Positions 17,601 to 26,134 are shown, numbered from the stretch's first letter. The stretch: DNA of 64,000 nucleotides from JAVBNU01 sp031551265 (GCA_031551265.1 JAVBNU010000028.1:17314-81313); one strand, 5' to 3'. Notes: a model not told the origin generated them from the sequence alone. Made by a program: numbers and translations.

Positions 17601-17878
17601 CTAATGGTAATCAACATAATCGACTATATATACATTGCAATCTTCAAATTTAAACGTTATTCGCCAATTTGCTTGAACAGTAATTGACCATAATTCGCCC
17701 ATTTTGCCTTTTAGTTTATGTAATCTGAATGACTGAATATCAAGCTCATCTATTGTATCAGCTTTATGTAAATGGGCTAAAATAATAGAGAGCCTTTTTT
17801 GATGTATAGCCTGAATGCCCTTTATCGAACCCGTTGTAAAAACAACTCAAGTCCTTTATGATTGAATGACTTAATCAT
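17601..17878 (-). pseudogene. higB: HigB-type toxin gene, frameshifted
   Basis: Starting at ATG 17878 the frame reads MIKSFNHKGLELFLQRVR then stops. Shifting by one base after GLEL restores a full RelE/HigB protein: FFTTGSIKGIQAIHQKRL ... RLHKLKGKMGELWSITVQAN, then WRITFKFEDCNVYIVDYVDYH, ending in TAG at 17601. The break lies in a run of five T (minus strand; A run at about 17838-17842) where six would keep the frame. So this is a one-base loss in a homopolymer: an inactivated toxin, a slippage switch, or a sequencing error. The antitoxin downstream is intact. Confidence 0.85.
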
Positions 17879-17884
17879 AATTAT

Positions 17885-17913
17885 ATTATAACCAATTTGG
17901 TTACACTTGTCAA
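17885..17913 (-). promoter_or_regulatory. higBA promoter and operator
   Basis: On the minus strand TTGACA (17908-17913), 17 nt, TATAAT (17885-17890): full consensus. The spacer holds the perfect palindrome TAACCAA-T-TTGGTTA (17889-17903). The ATG of higB is 6 nt beyond the -10, so the mRNA is leaderless. Confidence 0.88.
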
Positions 17914-17926
17914 TCCGTTTCGCTCT

Positions 17927-18688
17927 CTAACACGCACCGGGATTGTATCGATACCGGTTCTTAGAACGTTCATTTAATTTTGATTCTGAGACATAAGCTT
18001 CGGTTATTTTTTCAACGTTACCAGCAAAACCATACGCATTGCCTTCGTGAAAAACGTCTTTTCTACGGGCAAGCTCACGGCTTAGTGTCTTAGTTAGTAA
18101 TTCCATTTTATGCATATTTTCAGGGTCACCCATTTTACGAATGCCAAAATGTTTATATAGCGATTTTGCCGTATCTGAAGTACTATAATCGCCACGTGCT
18201 TCAACCAGTTTTTTGTAAGCTTCTTTAGGATTATATTTAATTACATCTTTTTCTGACAACAAGCCCATCTGTTGAGCTTTTTTAGTCTGCTCATAGAGTA
18301 CTTTTCTGTAGTGTTTTCTATAATCAGATGATTCGCAAAAGCTATCTTCAGCCAGATCTAAATAGAAACCTAACCCCATAGCAAAGTCCTCATTAATATC
18401 ACTGCAATATCTTTCTAATTCACCTTCACGTGCATTACCAAGAATCATTTTGGCTAAATCTTTATCAAAATCAAGATCTCTGGCTAGTTTCTTAACCTCA
18501 TTAAATAGTTCTTGTGTATATTTTTTATCCAGCTCTTGTTTTTTCTGTTCTTTCTTTACTTTTGTGTTGACACTTTCAAAAGTATCACCTATGCCGGTAT
18601 AAACTCTACGCGGTTTTTGTTCTTTGTTCGCCCCAAAATTCACACTATAATTAGTATGTAATGTATTAAGACCTAATGTTACTCTCAT
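17927..18688 (-). CDS. Leader-bearing hypothetical protein, 253 aa
   Basis: The N-terminus MRVTLGLNTLHTNYSVNFG carries the recurrent leader. It is followed by a Lys-rich linker and a helical, charged body. The ATG at 18688 is chosen over a GTG six codons upstream because AAAGGGA lies 9 nt before it. No known domain is recognised; the body (about residues 60-230) has a regular helical pattern without membrane spans. It lies between the higBA promoter and a block of dispersed repeats and is transcribed alone. Confidence 0.65.
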   Translation of the reverse strand: MRVTLGLNTLHTNYSVNFGANKEQKPRRVYTGIGDTFESVNTKVKKEQKKQELDKKYTQELFNEVKKLARDLDFDKDLAKMILGNAREGELERYCSDINEDFAMGLGFYLDLAEDSFCESSDYRKHYRKVLYEQTKKAQQMGLLSEKDVIKYNPKEAYKKLVEARGDYSTSDTAKSLYKHFGIRKMGDPENMHKMELLTKTLSRELARRKDVFHEGNAYGFAGNVEKITEAYVSESKLNERSKNRYRYNPGAC

Positions 18689-19081
18689 ATTTATTCCCTT
18701 TCTCACATGTACGTACTTGTTTTAAGTTCAAACAAAAAAACTTTTGCTACTGTAGAGAAATAAATTTTATAAAACTTAACATATTTATTTTAGGTATTCA
18801 GCGAAGTAGAATGGTATTGGAAAGTAGGTTGGGGTTTCTACCCCAACAAAGCAAAATGATACTGGATTGCCACGCACCCGTTGGGCGCTCGCAATGACAA
18901 AGAAAAGTAAGGGTGGGATTCATACCCTACCAGAAAAAACTGTAGGGTGCGTCTCACGCACCGAAATAAAAGACTTCGACAACAAAATAATCCGACAGAC
19001 CCTGAACATCAACGTTTATGGCACAATACACAAAAAAATGTTTCAGGGTGACGCAAAAAATACACAATGAAAGGTAGAATT
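18689..19081. repeat. Gene-free stretch with four dispersed repeats
   Basis: Module A at 18824-18847 is identical over 24 bp to the copy at 4607. Module B is at 18864-18901 and module C at 18942-18964. A related hairpin GTAAGGGTgggattcatACCC lies at 18907-18930. No credible gene is seen. The order A-B-C differs from B-C-A upstream of purH. Confidence 0.82.
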
Positions 19082-20128
19082 ATGTCATTTAACTCAGTAA
19101 TTAAAACAATTGAATGGGAAAACAACAGCTCAAAAATGGTCGACCAGACCAAAATTCCGCATGAATTTGTATATGTAAATATCAAAACAACTCAAGAAAT
19201 GTATGACGCAATAAAAACAATGATTGTGCGCGGCGCGCCGGCAATCGGTATCGCAGGAGCGCATGGTGTTGCGATTGCAGCAATTGAGGCATCAAAAAAT
19301 AACAATTTAGCAGACTTTTTGAAAGAGTTAAACCAAAAAGCTGAGTACTTGAAAAGCTCACGCCCGACAGCCGTAAATCTTGCCTGGGCAGTGGATAAAC
19401 AGCTTGAAGTAATCAAAGGCATGACCGACATAAAAGCGATAACCGAAAAGCTAATTGCTAATGGAATCGTGATGGAGAATGAAGATATTGAAATCAACAA
19501 AAAAATCGGCGACTATGGTGCTACGCTTGTGAAAAAAGGTGCAACGATTATGACGCATTGCAACGCAGGCGCGTTAGCAACTGTCGGCTACGGGACTGCT
19601 CTTGGCGTTGTTCGCTCAGCTTATGCGAAAGATAATACGGTTCAAGTTTTTGCCGATGAAACACGCCCGCGTCAACAAGGCGCACGTATTACAACATTTG
19701 AACTGGTGATGGATAAAATCCCTGTAACGTTAATTACTGACGGCATGGGCGCTTATTTCATGAAAAAAGGTATGATAGATATGGTTGTGGTTGGCGCTGA
19801 CAGAATTGCAGCTAATGGCGATGCTGCAAACAAAATCGGCACTTATATGGTCGCAATTGCAGCCAAGCATCACAATATTCCTTTTTATGTCGCAGCTCCC
19901 GTCTCAACAATAGATTTTTCAATAAAATCAGGCGACGAAATTCCGATTGAAGAACGCGACCATAGTGAAGTCACACACATAAACGGTGAAAGAGTCTGCG
20001 CAGAAGGTGTTAATATTATTAACCCCGGGTTTGATGTCACACCAAACGAATTAATCACAGGCATAATAACCGAAAAAGGTGTTTTATACCCTGACTACAA
20101 AACCTCAATCGCAAAACTTTTTGAATAA
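19082..20128 (+). CDS. mtnA: Methylthioribose-1-phosphate isomerase
   Basis: Converts 5-methylthioribose-1-phosphate to the ribulose form in methionine salvage. MIVRGAPAIGIAGAHGVAIA is the N-terminal signature. The catalytic Cys lies in MTHCNAGALATVGYGTALG and the Asp in VVGADRIAANGDAANKIGTY. Length is 348 aa. ATG 19082 is preferred over the one five codons earlier because GAAAGGTAG sits before it. No other salvage gene is nearby. The eIF2B-like paralogue ribose-1,5-bisphosphate isomerase is less likely given this motif set. Confidence 0.93.
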   Translation: MSFNSVIKTIEWENNSSKMVDQTKIPHEFVYVNIKTTQEMYDAIKTMIVRGAPAIGIAGAHGVAIAAIEASKNNNLADFLKELNQKAEYLKSSRPTAVNLAWAVDKQLEVIKGMTDIKAITEKLIANGIVMENEDIEINKKIGDYGATLVKKGATIMTHCNAGALATVGYGTALGVVRSAYAKDNTVQVFADETRPRQQGARITTFELVMDKIPVTLITDGMGAYFMKKGMIDMVVVGADRIAANGDAANKIGTYMVAIAAKHHNIPFYVAAPVSTIDFSIKSGDEIPIEERDHSEVTHINGERVCAEGVNIINPGFDVTPNELITGIITEKGVLYPDYKTSIAKLFE

Positions 20129-20135
20129 GATTGGC

Positions 20136-20328
20136 GCTACCCCGGACTTCAGCCTTCCGAGTATAGCTTTAGACGTATATGCACGGGGTCACATACTATG
20201 AGATACCGCATATTGACAAAGGGAACAGCAGAGCCAAAGGCAATGCTTGTGACACTGGCTCCGCCGGCAAAGCCGTTAGGTAACGTTTGATGTAAACTGC
20301 AATATTTGTCGCTGCTGTACGGCATGAT
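20136..20328. repeat. Palindromic element with ATACCGCA/TACGGCATGA ends
   Basis: The stretch after mtnA holds several nested inverted segments (ACCCCG ... CGGGGT; GATACCGCA ... TGTACGGCATGA). It resembles in its ends and style the better-defined elements at 57617-57775 and 61015-61171. No gene is credible here. The assignment to the same family is by eye. Confidence 0.45.
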
Positions 20329-20352
20329 TTAAAATATACATTTTTAGAAGCA

Positions 20353-20380
20353 TTGATATTTCGTAAAAAATAATTATTAT
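20353..20380 (+). promoter_or_regulatory. Promoter of the 186-aa exported protein gene
   Basis: TTGATA (20353-20358), 16 nt, TATTAT (20375-20380), with the ATG only 6 nt further on; a leaderless start is predicted. Confidence 0.6.
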
Positions 20381-20386
20381 ATAGAT

Positions 20387-20947
20387 ATGAAGAAGTTAGT
20401 TCTATTAATTTTATGTTTGTTTGCAATGAACACCGTTTTGGCAGATGAAGACTATGCTCAAATTTATGAAAGCCTTCAACCGCCAACTTTCACACTGCTA
20501 AAAAACATTGACCCGTTCCAAGAGCAAGACTATTACGATTATGCCTGGGCGCCGTACCCGCTTTTTCGTACCAGCTCGGCATTAATCTTCAAAGACAACA
20601 CTATCCAGCCCGGCTATTATTTATTGGCTGCACGCACTATGCATGGTAAAGATTACGTTTTCTTCAAAGAACAGGGTATTGTTTCACACGTGATTCCTGT
20701 ATACAAAAAAGAAAGCGTACCACAGTATTTTTATGACAACGTAATCCCGAAACCGCAAAAAACAAAATGGGAAAACTTCACAACTGCGGTACAGAATAAA
20801 TTTTTCAAAGCTGCCAAAAACTCCAAGCGCAAGCCGCCTCCTGATTCATATATTCAAACACTGCCTATCGACGATACTTACGTAGTGATTGTTCTATATT
20901 ACGGCCCACAAAAATATTTTATGCTTTTCAAAAAGCAGCAGTATTAA
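20387..20947 (+). CDS. Exported hypothetical protein
   Basis: A signal peptide (MKKLVLLILCLFAMNTVLA, cut before DEDY) leads a 165-residue mature protein with no recognised family. The mature part is rich in Tyr, Pro and Phe (PFQEQDYYDYAWAPYPLFRT) and appears beta-rich, with ends such as PGYYLLAARTMHGKDYVFFK and DDTYVVIVLYYGPQKYFMLF. This is compatible with a periplasmic or surface lipid/envelope protein. No ribosome site is visible, in keeping with the leaderless promoter. Confidence 0.7.
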   Translation: MKKLVLLILCLFAMNTVLADEDYAQIYESLQPPTFTLLKNIDPFQEQDYYDYAWAPYPLFRTSSALIFKDNTIQPGYYLLAARTMHGKDYVFFKEQGIVSHVIPVYKKESVPQYFYDNVIPKPQKTKWENFTTAVQNKFFKAAKNSKRKPPPDSYIQTLPIDDTYVVIVLYYGPQKYFMLFKKQQY

Positions 20948-21094
20948 TATTTGTTGGGGCTTGCTTTGAGAATTCGATCAGCGGCGTTAATATTGCTCCC
21001 TGCGACTGTCCGTATTACCAAACAAGTTCAGAATGACGTGTGAGTTGAGATTTCTATCGCTAATACTTGTGTATTCGATTTCTTCTATGGTAAA

Positions 21095-22282
21095 ATGGAA
21101 TCGTTATATAAGTTGAGAATTTATAGTATGAATCTATTAACAAATTTATTTAGCCGTGGTAAAGCAGCTGGCAGCTTTTTGGATACATATCCTGATGCTG
21201 TTTTGTTCATAAATTCGGATGGCGAAATTTGCAAAAGCAACAAAAAAGCACAAGAAATGTTTAAGCTTTCAAAACATGAATTAGCGCAAAGAAATATTTC
21301 GGACGTTATCGAAGGCGGAATTGTCATCGTAGACAACATTATTTCAAAGAAAAAAATTCAGGTCGGCAAAGCCGTTCTTGATGATAATCAGATTCTCTAT
21401 ATTGAAATGAACGCAGAAATGAATGTTGGCGCAAATTCCAGCAGAACGATTATCACAATGCGTGATGTTACTGAGGAATATATCCAAAACGCTGATATAT
21501 TTACAGAATTAGAAGACTTGAAAAATGCCAATGTCGATAAAAACGCGGTTTTGGTAAAATTGTCGAATGAGCTGCAATCGCCGCTACACTCTATGGTCGG
21601 GTTTTCGCAAGCGCTGCTTGAGCAGTTGGGCGGCCCTCTTACTGACAAACAAGAAAAATATATCAGTATCATTAATCGTAACTCAAACGAGTTGCTGTCG
21701 TTATTGGGTAAAATTATTACTATGTCGCAATACGAGAACAATATTTATGATGTGGAATTTGACCATTTTGACCTAATTGACTTTTTGAACAATGATTTGG
21801 CGATGTTTAAAAAACAAGCTGCTGAAAAAAATCTTGTGTTCAATATTGATTCTGAGGAATTGGTTCGTCGCAATTGCAACATGCCGGTGAATTTGTTCAA
21901 AGTAATTTTACACAATATTTTTGAAACAATTATCAGACATAGCGCGAGTGATACTGTGAGTATCAACTTGTCACACCCGTCAGAGCTTATTTTAGAGGAG
22001 TTCAGATTAAATACTCACAAACAGTATGACGAAAAATCTTATGTCCTGTTCACTATCACAACCGGCTCATTTAATATTCTGCAAAACGAGTTTCCATACC
22101 TATTTGAGCCATATATGCAGCTTGACAGAAACAACAAAAAATATGTCGATACGTCATTCTCGCTGGCGATTGCTAAAAAAGTTATCGAGGCTATGCAGGG
22201 TGCAATTTATATTGAGCCAAGAGGCATACAAGGCATAAGTATCGGGTTTATTATTCGTACAGAACAGACGGAGAACGCATAA
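21095..22282 (+). CDS. Degenerate histidine kinase-like protein (PAS-HisKA-HATPase)
   Basis: A PAS domain (about residues 25-130, DTYPDAVLFINSDGEICKSN) is followed by a HisKA-like helix pair and a HATPase-like domain. The H-box reads LSNELQSPLHSMVGFSQALL where kinases have SHELRTPL, so the phospho-accepting His is Asn. The N-box is reduced (ILHNIFETIIRHSA), the DxGxG loop is not recognisable, and the GxGLGL box reads DTSFSLAIAKKV. It is therefore probably a pseudokinase that senses and binds rather than phosphorylates. The real start may be ATG 21128 (MNLLTNLF). It overlaps the ABC ATPase start by one base (TAATG). Confidence 0.78.
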   Translation: MESLYKLRIYSMNLLTNLFSRGKAAGSFLDTYPDAVLFINSDGEICKSNKKAQEMFKLSKHELAQRNISDVIEGGIVIVDNIISKKKIQVGKAVLDDNQILYIEMNAEMNVGANSSRTIITMRDVTEEYIQNADIFTELEDLKNANVDKNAVLVKLSNELQSPLHSMVGFSQALLEQLGGPLTDKQEKYISIINRNSNELLSLLGKIITMSQYENNIYDVEFDHFDLIDFLNNDLAMFKKQAAEKNLVFNIDSEELVRRNCNMPVNLFKVILHNIFETIIRHSASDTVSINLSHPSELILEEFRLNTHKQYDEKSYVLFTITTGSFNILQNEFPYLFEPYMQLDRNNKKYVDTSFSLAIAKKVIEAMQGAIYIEPRGIQGISIGFIIRTEQTENA

Positions 22283-23337
22283 TGGCTGATGTAGTCTTAG
22301 AAAATGTCAGTAAAAAATACGATGCAAAAAAAATTATAGATAACGTCAGCTTAAAAATTAAAGACAAAGAATTTTTGGTTTTAGTCGGCGCATCAGGCTG
22401 TGGGAAGTCAACTTTGCTGCGTATGATTGCGGGACTTGAGACGATAACTGAAGGCAAAATATTTATTGATGGAAAATGCGTCAATGATGTTCATCCTAAA
22501 GACCGTGACATTGCTATGGTATTCCAAAATTACGCACTATACCCGCATATGAGTGTATACGACAATATTGCATTCCCGCTAAAAATGCGTGGTATGAAAA
22601 AAGACGAAATCAAAGAAAAAGTACTTGAGGCCGCTGAAATCTTAGACTTAAACGATTATTTGGAGAGAAAACCAAAACAACTCTCAGGTGGCCAGAGACA
22701 ACGTGTTGCGCTAGGGCGTGCAATTGTCAGAAAACCTAAAGTATTTTTAATGGATGAACCTTTGTCTAATTTAGACGCAAAGTTACGCGTGCAAATGCGT
22801 TCTGAGATAAAAAAATTACATGAAAGACTACAAACAACATTCATTTATGTCACACATGATCAAACCGAAGCTTTGACAATGGGTGATAATATCGCGATTA
22901 TTGATAAAGGCGTAATCCAGCAAATCGGTTCGCCTGATTATGTCTACAATTGTCCTGATAATATTTTTGTGGGCGGCTTTTTAGGCTCGCCTGCGATGAA
23001 TTTTATTCCGATAAGCATTTCGGATAATGTCGTTAAACTCAACGATACCGAGATTTCTCTAATAAACGGACAAAAACAATTATTAACTGAAAAAGGCCAC
23101 GCTACTCTTGGTATAAGACCCGAATGCATTGCGCTTGACGGCGTTGTCAAAATTCCTGTTAAAATTGACATTTCGGAAATGCTTGGCAGTGAAAAAATAA
23201 TTTATTTTAGTATTGACGGTGCAAAATGCAGCGCTAAATTACCTGCGACAGTAGAAATCAAAGACGAAATGACAATCGCTTTCAATCCGGACGATGCACT
23301 TTTGTTCGATAGTGAAACTACAGCAAAAATCGGCTAA
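22282..23337 (+). CDS. Sugar-type ABC transporter ATPase (MsmX/UgpC/MalK family)
   Basis: Energises carbohydrate import. Walker A VGASGCGKSTLLRMIAG, Q-loop VFQNYALYPHMSVYDNIAFP, signature LSGGQRQRVALGRAIV, Walker B VFLMDEPLSNLDAKLR and the switch His in THDQTEA are all intact. A C-terminal TOBE-like regulatory domain spans about residues 235-351. The length of 351 aa fits the shared MsmX-type ATPase that serves several permeases. No permease gene is adjacent; a family 1 solute-binding protein lies at 45540. It is coupled to the pseudokinase gene by TAATG. Confidence 0.93.
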   Translation: MADVVLENVSKKYDAKKIIDNVSLKIKDKEFLVLVGASGCGKSTLLRMIAGLETITEGKIFIDGKCVNDVHPKDRDIAMVFQNYALYPHMSVYDNIAFPLKMRGMKKDEIKEKVLEAAEILDLNDYLERKPKQLSGGQRQRVALGRAIVRKPKVFLMDEPLSNLDAKLRVQMRSEIKKLHERLQTTFIYVTHDQTEALTMGDNIAIIDKGVIQQIGSPDYVYNCPDNIFVGGFLGSPAMNFIPISISDNVVKLNDTEISLINGQKQLLTEKGHATLGIRPECIALDGVVKIPVKIDISEMLGSEKIIYFSIDGAKCSAKLPATVEIKDEMTIAFNPDDALLFDSETTAKIG

Positions 23338-23338
23338 C

Positions 23339-23965
23339 TTAAAAATTCAATTCATCCAAAATTTTTGTTAAATCTTTTTCGGCTACGATTATGTTGGCTT
23401 CTTTTTTGAGGATATCTTTTGCGCAGAACGCAACACGCATGCCGGCATGTGCGAACATACTCAAGTCATTCGCCCCGTCACCAACAACAAGCGTATCCTC
23501 TGGAGTTACGTTTAAAAGTCTTTGAAGAGTTTTTAGAACGGTGCCCTTGCTGTTGTTGAACATCATTTCGCCGCCGACAAGCCCTGTGAGTGACCCTTCT
23601 CGCGTGTGAAAAATATTTGAAAACTCAGCATTGAGACCAAGCTTTTCCAGTGCGGGAACGGTTGCGTTTTTGAAACCGCCCGAAAAACATACAACTTTGT
23701 AACCGGCTTTTTGCAGCTCGCTGACGGTTTCTCTGCCGCCTTTAGTTAACGGCAAATTTTGACAAATTTCGTCTACTTTTGAGATAGACAGACCTTTGAG
23801 CAGCGAAACACGGTAGGTAAGGCTTTCAAAAAAGTCCAATTCGCCGCGCATCGCTTTTTCAGTGACTTCACGGACTTCTTTGTCGAGATTGAATTCGCGT
23901 GCCAAAAATTCAAGGGTCTCGCCCTCCATTAATGTCGAATCATAATCAAATACAGCCAGTTTCAT
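23339..23965 (-). CDS. serB: Phosphoserine phosphatase
   Basis: HAD-family enzyme for the last step of serine synthesis. The nucleophile motif is FDYDSTLMEGETLEFLA (DxDST), the motif II Ser is in VCFSGGFKNAT, a Lys lies in SKGTVLK, and motif III is VVGDGANDLSMFAHAGMRVAFCAK. Residues 15-80 form the helical cap. Length is 208 aa. GAGGT precedes the ATG. It is convergent with the ABC ATPase gene, 1 nt apart. Confidence 0.92.
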   Translation of the reverse strand: MKLAVFDYDSTLMEGETLEFLAREFNLDKEVREVTEKAMRGELDFFESLTYRVSLLKGLSISKVDEICQNLPLTKGGRETVSELQKAGYKVVCFSGGFKNATVPALEKLGLNAEFSNIFHTREGSLTGLVGGEMMFNNSKGTVLKTLQRLLNVTPEDTLVVGDGANDLSMFAHAGMRVAFCAKDILKKEANIIVAEKDLTKILDELNF

Positions 23966-24128
23966 TCATACCTCACAGATTTTGCGATATTTGGAGTGGT
24001 CACAAATTGTGACCAGTTCATAATTCTTTATTATACATTGTTAAAAATAATTAAGCAAAAGCCCGAAAACTAGCAAATAATTTTTTGTTTGTTTTTAAAA
24101 TAGATATATTAGGAAGAGGAATTTTGAC

Positions 24129-24392
24129 ATGAAAGTATCAGGAATTAACATTTATACTAAAAATTTAAATTTAAACCAAACTAAGTTTGGCGAACCTCGT
24201 AATACACGATTTGACATTCCCAAACACCCAGAAATGTGGGGAATGGAGACAGAGGACGAGCAAGATACTCCTAAAAGCGGTATACACTACGGCATTCCGG
24301 AAGCACCGAAAGACAGTGACTTCACGCCGAGATTAGATTCTTTCTCCGAGAGCAAATACGGCGGTCTGCCTATCCCGGGTGAAGAGATTTAA
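24129..24392 (+). CDS. Leader-bearing small protein, 87 aa
   Basis: MKVSGINIYTKNLNLNQTKF-G leader followed by a Pro- and Asp-rich tail without predicted structure (HPEMWGMETEDEQDTPKSGI). GGAAGAGGA precedes the ATG. It is the first of five consecutive genes sharing the leader (24129-26130). It looks disordered and is not recognised. Confidence 0.65.
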   Translation: MKVSGINIYTKNLNLNQTKFGEPRNTRFDIPKHPEMWGMETEDEQDTPKSGIHYGIPEAPKDSDFTPRLDSFSESKYGGLPIPGEEI

Positions 24393-24445
24393 TAAGCTGA
24401 GCAAAATATATTTTACACAAAACGGAACAATTAAGAGGGTTGGAT

Positions 24446-24763
24446 ATGAGAATACATTCAGTCGACACACTTCCTCAAAGTATGGCATTTAAACAGGTTG
24501 CGCATGATGGCAGCATGCCTGATTCAAGCTATACTAAGGATTCGCTGCCATACAATTATAACAAAGAGCTTCAGCATCTCTCAAATGTTCGAGAGTCTTT
24601 GAGAAGATTAAATTATACTGGAAACGAAATCTCGCCACGCTTGAGAGAGTGTTTGGACAGCATTGTAGAAAGCCAGCAAAAATTGATTTTACAACTTGGC
24701 AAACTCGATGGCCAAGGCGAATCAATGCGCTTTGAGTCCAGAAAAATAAATAAACTGGCATAA
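24446..24763 (+). CDS. Leader-bearing small coiled-coil protein, 105 aa
   Basis: Starts MRIHSVDTLPQSMAFKQ. The ATG at 24446 has GAGGG before it; an in-frame TTG two codons earlier is less likely. The C-terminal half (about residues 40-100) is a heptad-like helix (LQHLSNVRESLRRLNYTG, then LDSIVESQQKLILQLGKL). It probably forms an oligomer. Second gene of the leader cluster. Confidence 0.65.
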   Translation: MRIHSVDTLPQSMAFKQVAHDGSMPDSSYTKDSLPYNYNKELQHLSNVRESLRRLNYTGNEISPRLRECLDSIVESQQKLILQLGKLDGQGESMRFESRKINKLA

Positions 24764-24816
24764 GGGTTTAAATTTATTTGTTTTTGTTCTTAAATAATAG
24801 AAATTAAGGACAATCT

Positions 24817-25125
24817 ATGAAAATAATGCCCGTCATTTCTTCTAAAAAGAATATATGTTTTCAACAAAACTGGGAATTCATAAAAGGATGCAGCCCTAAC
24901 TACTTATTGAGCCCTCAATATTCCCGCGATAATCAGGTGCAAGAAAACATAGAATTTCATTTGAGAGAAACTAAAAACAACAAAGATAATCTCGCTCTGA
25001 CTTTTTTGTTACAAAATCAAAGCGATATGATGAAACGAATTGTGCATCAAGAGTGTGCTATGGCGCAGCAAAAAGCACGCTTAAAGACTTTAGAAAAACA
25101 AATAGACATTATGAACAGTAACTAG
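24817..25125 (+). CDS. Leader-bearing small coiled-coil protein, 102 aa
   Basis: Starts MKIMPVISSKKNICFQQN, a leader variant with Gln after Phe. The C-terminal 55 residues form a coiled coil (LTFLLQNQSDMMKRIVHQEC, then QQKARLKTLEKQIDIM). It lies between the other leader genes and purN, all on the same strand with short gaps. Unknown function. Confidence 0.62.
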   Translation: MKIMPVISSKKNICFQQNWEFIKGCSPNYLLSPQYSRDNQVQENIEFHLRETKNNKDNLALTFLLQNQSDMMKRIVHQECAMAQQKARLKTLEKQIDIMNSN

Positions 25126-25183
25126 CAAATTTTTTTATGTTTGGGTTTTAAGCATGTGTATAGACAATGAGAATAAAAAAAAT

Positions 25184-25810
25184 ATGAAAATAAGTTCACT
25201 AGCCACATATCTGACGAACGGTATCAGCTTTTCGGCGGAAAAAAAGAAAGTTGCAATAATGGCCTCAGGCAGCGGCTCAAACGCAGAGGCAATTTCAGAC
25301 TACTTTGAAAAACGTAAAGACGTTGAAATTGAGATTTTTTCAGATAAAACCAGCGCCGGTGTTTATGACCGAATGAGAAAAAAGGGGAAACAAGTACATT
25401 TCCTCTCGCCTGAAAGTAACTATGAATTCTTTTCTGAAATGCCCCATGACTTAATCGTTTTGGCGGGTTATATGAAAATGATTAAATCTGATCTGGTCGA
25501 TTTAATGAAAGGCAAAATCGTTAATATTCACCCTTCATTGCTGCCCGATTACCCCGGCACACACTCAATAGAGCGCGCTTACAACGATAAACGTAAAGAA
25601 ACAGGTATAACTATTCACTACGTTGACCACGGCATGGATACCGGGCCGGTTATTTTTCAGGAATCTACCGAAATTAACCCCGAGTGGTCGCTGGACGAGT
25701 TGGAAGCTAAAATCCACAGCCTTGAGCATCATCATTACCCCCGAATTATAGATAAAATAATTTCGTACCAACCTGCATTTACAGAGCATTTAAAAGAGGT
25801 ATTAAAATGA
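25184..25810 (+). CDS. purN: Phosphoribosylglycinamide formyltransferase with an N-terminal leader
   Basis: Transfers a formyl group from 10-formyl-THF to GAR in purine synthesis. The enzyme proper starts at KKVAIMASGSGSNAEAI. It keeps the catalytic Asn-His in IVNIHPSLLPDYPG and the Asp in VDHGMDTGPVIFQ. Before it stand about 20 extra residues, MKISSLATYLTNGISFSAEK, which match the leader of its small neighbours; normal PurN begins directly at the first strand. An alternative ATG at 25154 would add ten more residues. The gene sits inside the leader cluster and its last bases overlap the next leader gene by 4 nt (ATGA). Confidence 0.9.
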   Translation: MKISSLATYLTNGISFSAEKKKVAIMASGSGSNAEAISDYFEKRKDVEIEIFSDKTSAGVYDRMRKKGKQVHFLSPESNYEFFSEMPHDLIVLAGYMKMIKSDLVDLMKGKIVNIHPSLLPDYPGTHSIERAYNDKRKETGITIHYVDHGMDTGPVIFQESTEINPEWSLDELEAKIHSLEHHHYPRIIDKIISYQPAFTEHLKEVLK

Positions 25811-26130
25811 AAATTAATTTAGTAAGCAGTCACAATAACAATCTTTCCGGCATGAAGTTCGGGCACAAAAACGAAAATGAGTTTCATGTGCCGGGTCTTG
25901 GAAGAGTTGATTTCAATGAAATTAACAACGACAAAAAACTCGTTGAAGAAATGCATCGCGTATGTCGTAATGGCCTGTCAGGAGGTTCCTACCAAGGTGC
26001 GGTGTTGGATTTGATGAGCATAAATAAAGCTCTGCTTGATAGAGTCCGTTCACTTGAAGCCCGTGTAGAATACGGTGATATGCCTAATCAGAATAACAAA
26101 AATAACGACTTTTTAGAAAGTTTGATGTAG
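25807..26130 (+). CDS. Leader-bearing small protein, 107 aa
   Basis: Starts MKINLVSSHNNNLSGMKFG and ends in a short coiled coil (LMSINKALLDRVRSLEARVE) with an Asn-rich tail. Its ATG overlaps the purN stop (ATGA), so the two are translated together. This close coupling to an enzyme carrying the same leader is notable. Unknown function. Confidence 0.65.
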   Translation: MKINLVSSHNNNLSGMKFGHKNENEFHVPGLGRVDFNEINNDKKLVEEMHRVCRNGLSGGSYQGAVLDLMSINKALLDRVRSLEARVEYGDMPNQNNKNNDFLESLM

Positions 26131-26134
26131 GAAA

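Noticed and set aside
17820..17850. Programmed frameshift in higB
   Set aside because: A T5 run without a known slippery heptamer or downstream stimulator; a plain one-base loss or sequencing error is simpler, so it was called a pseudogene.
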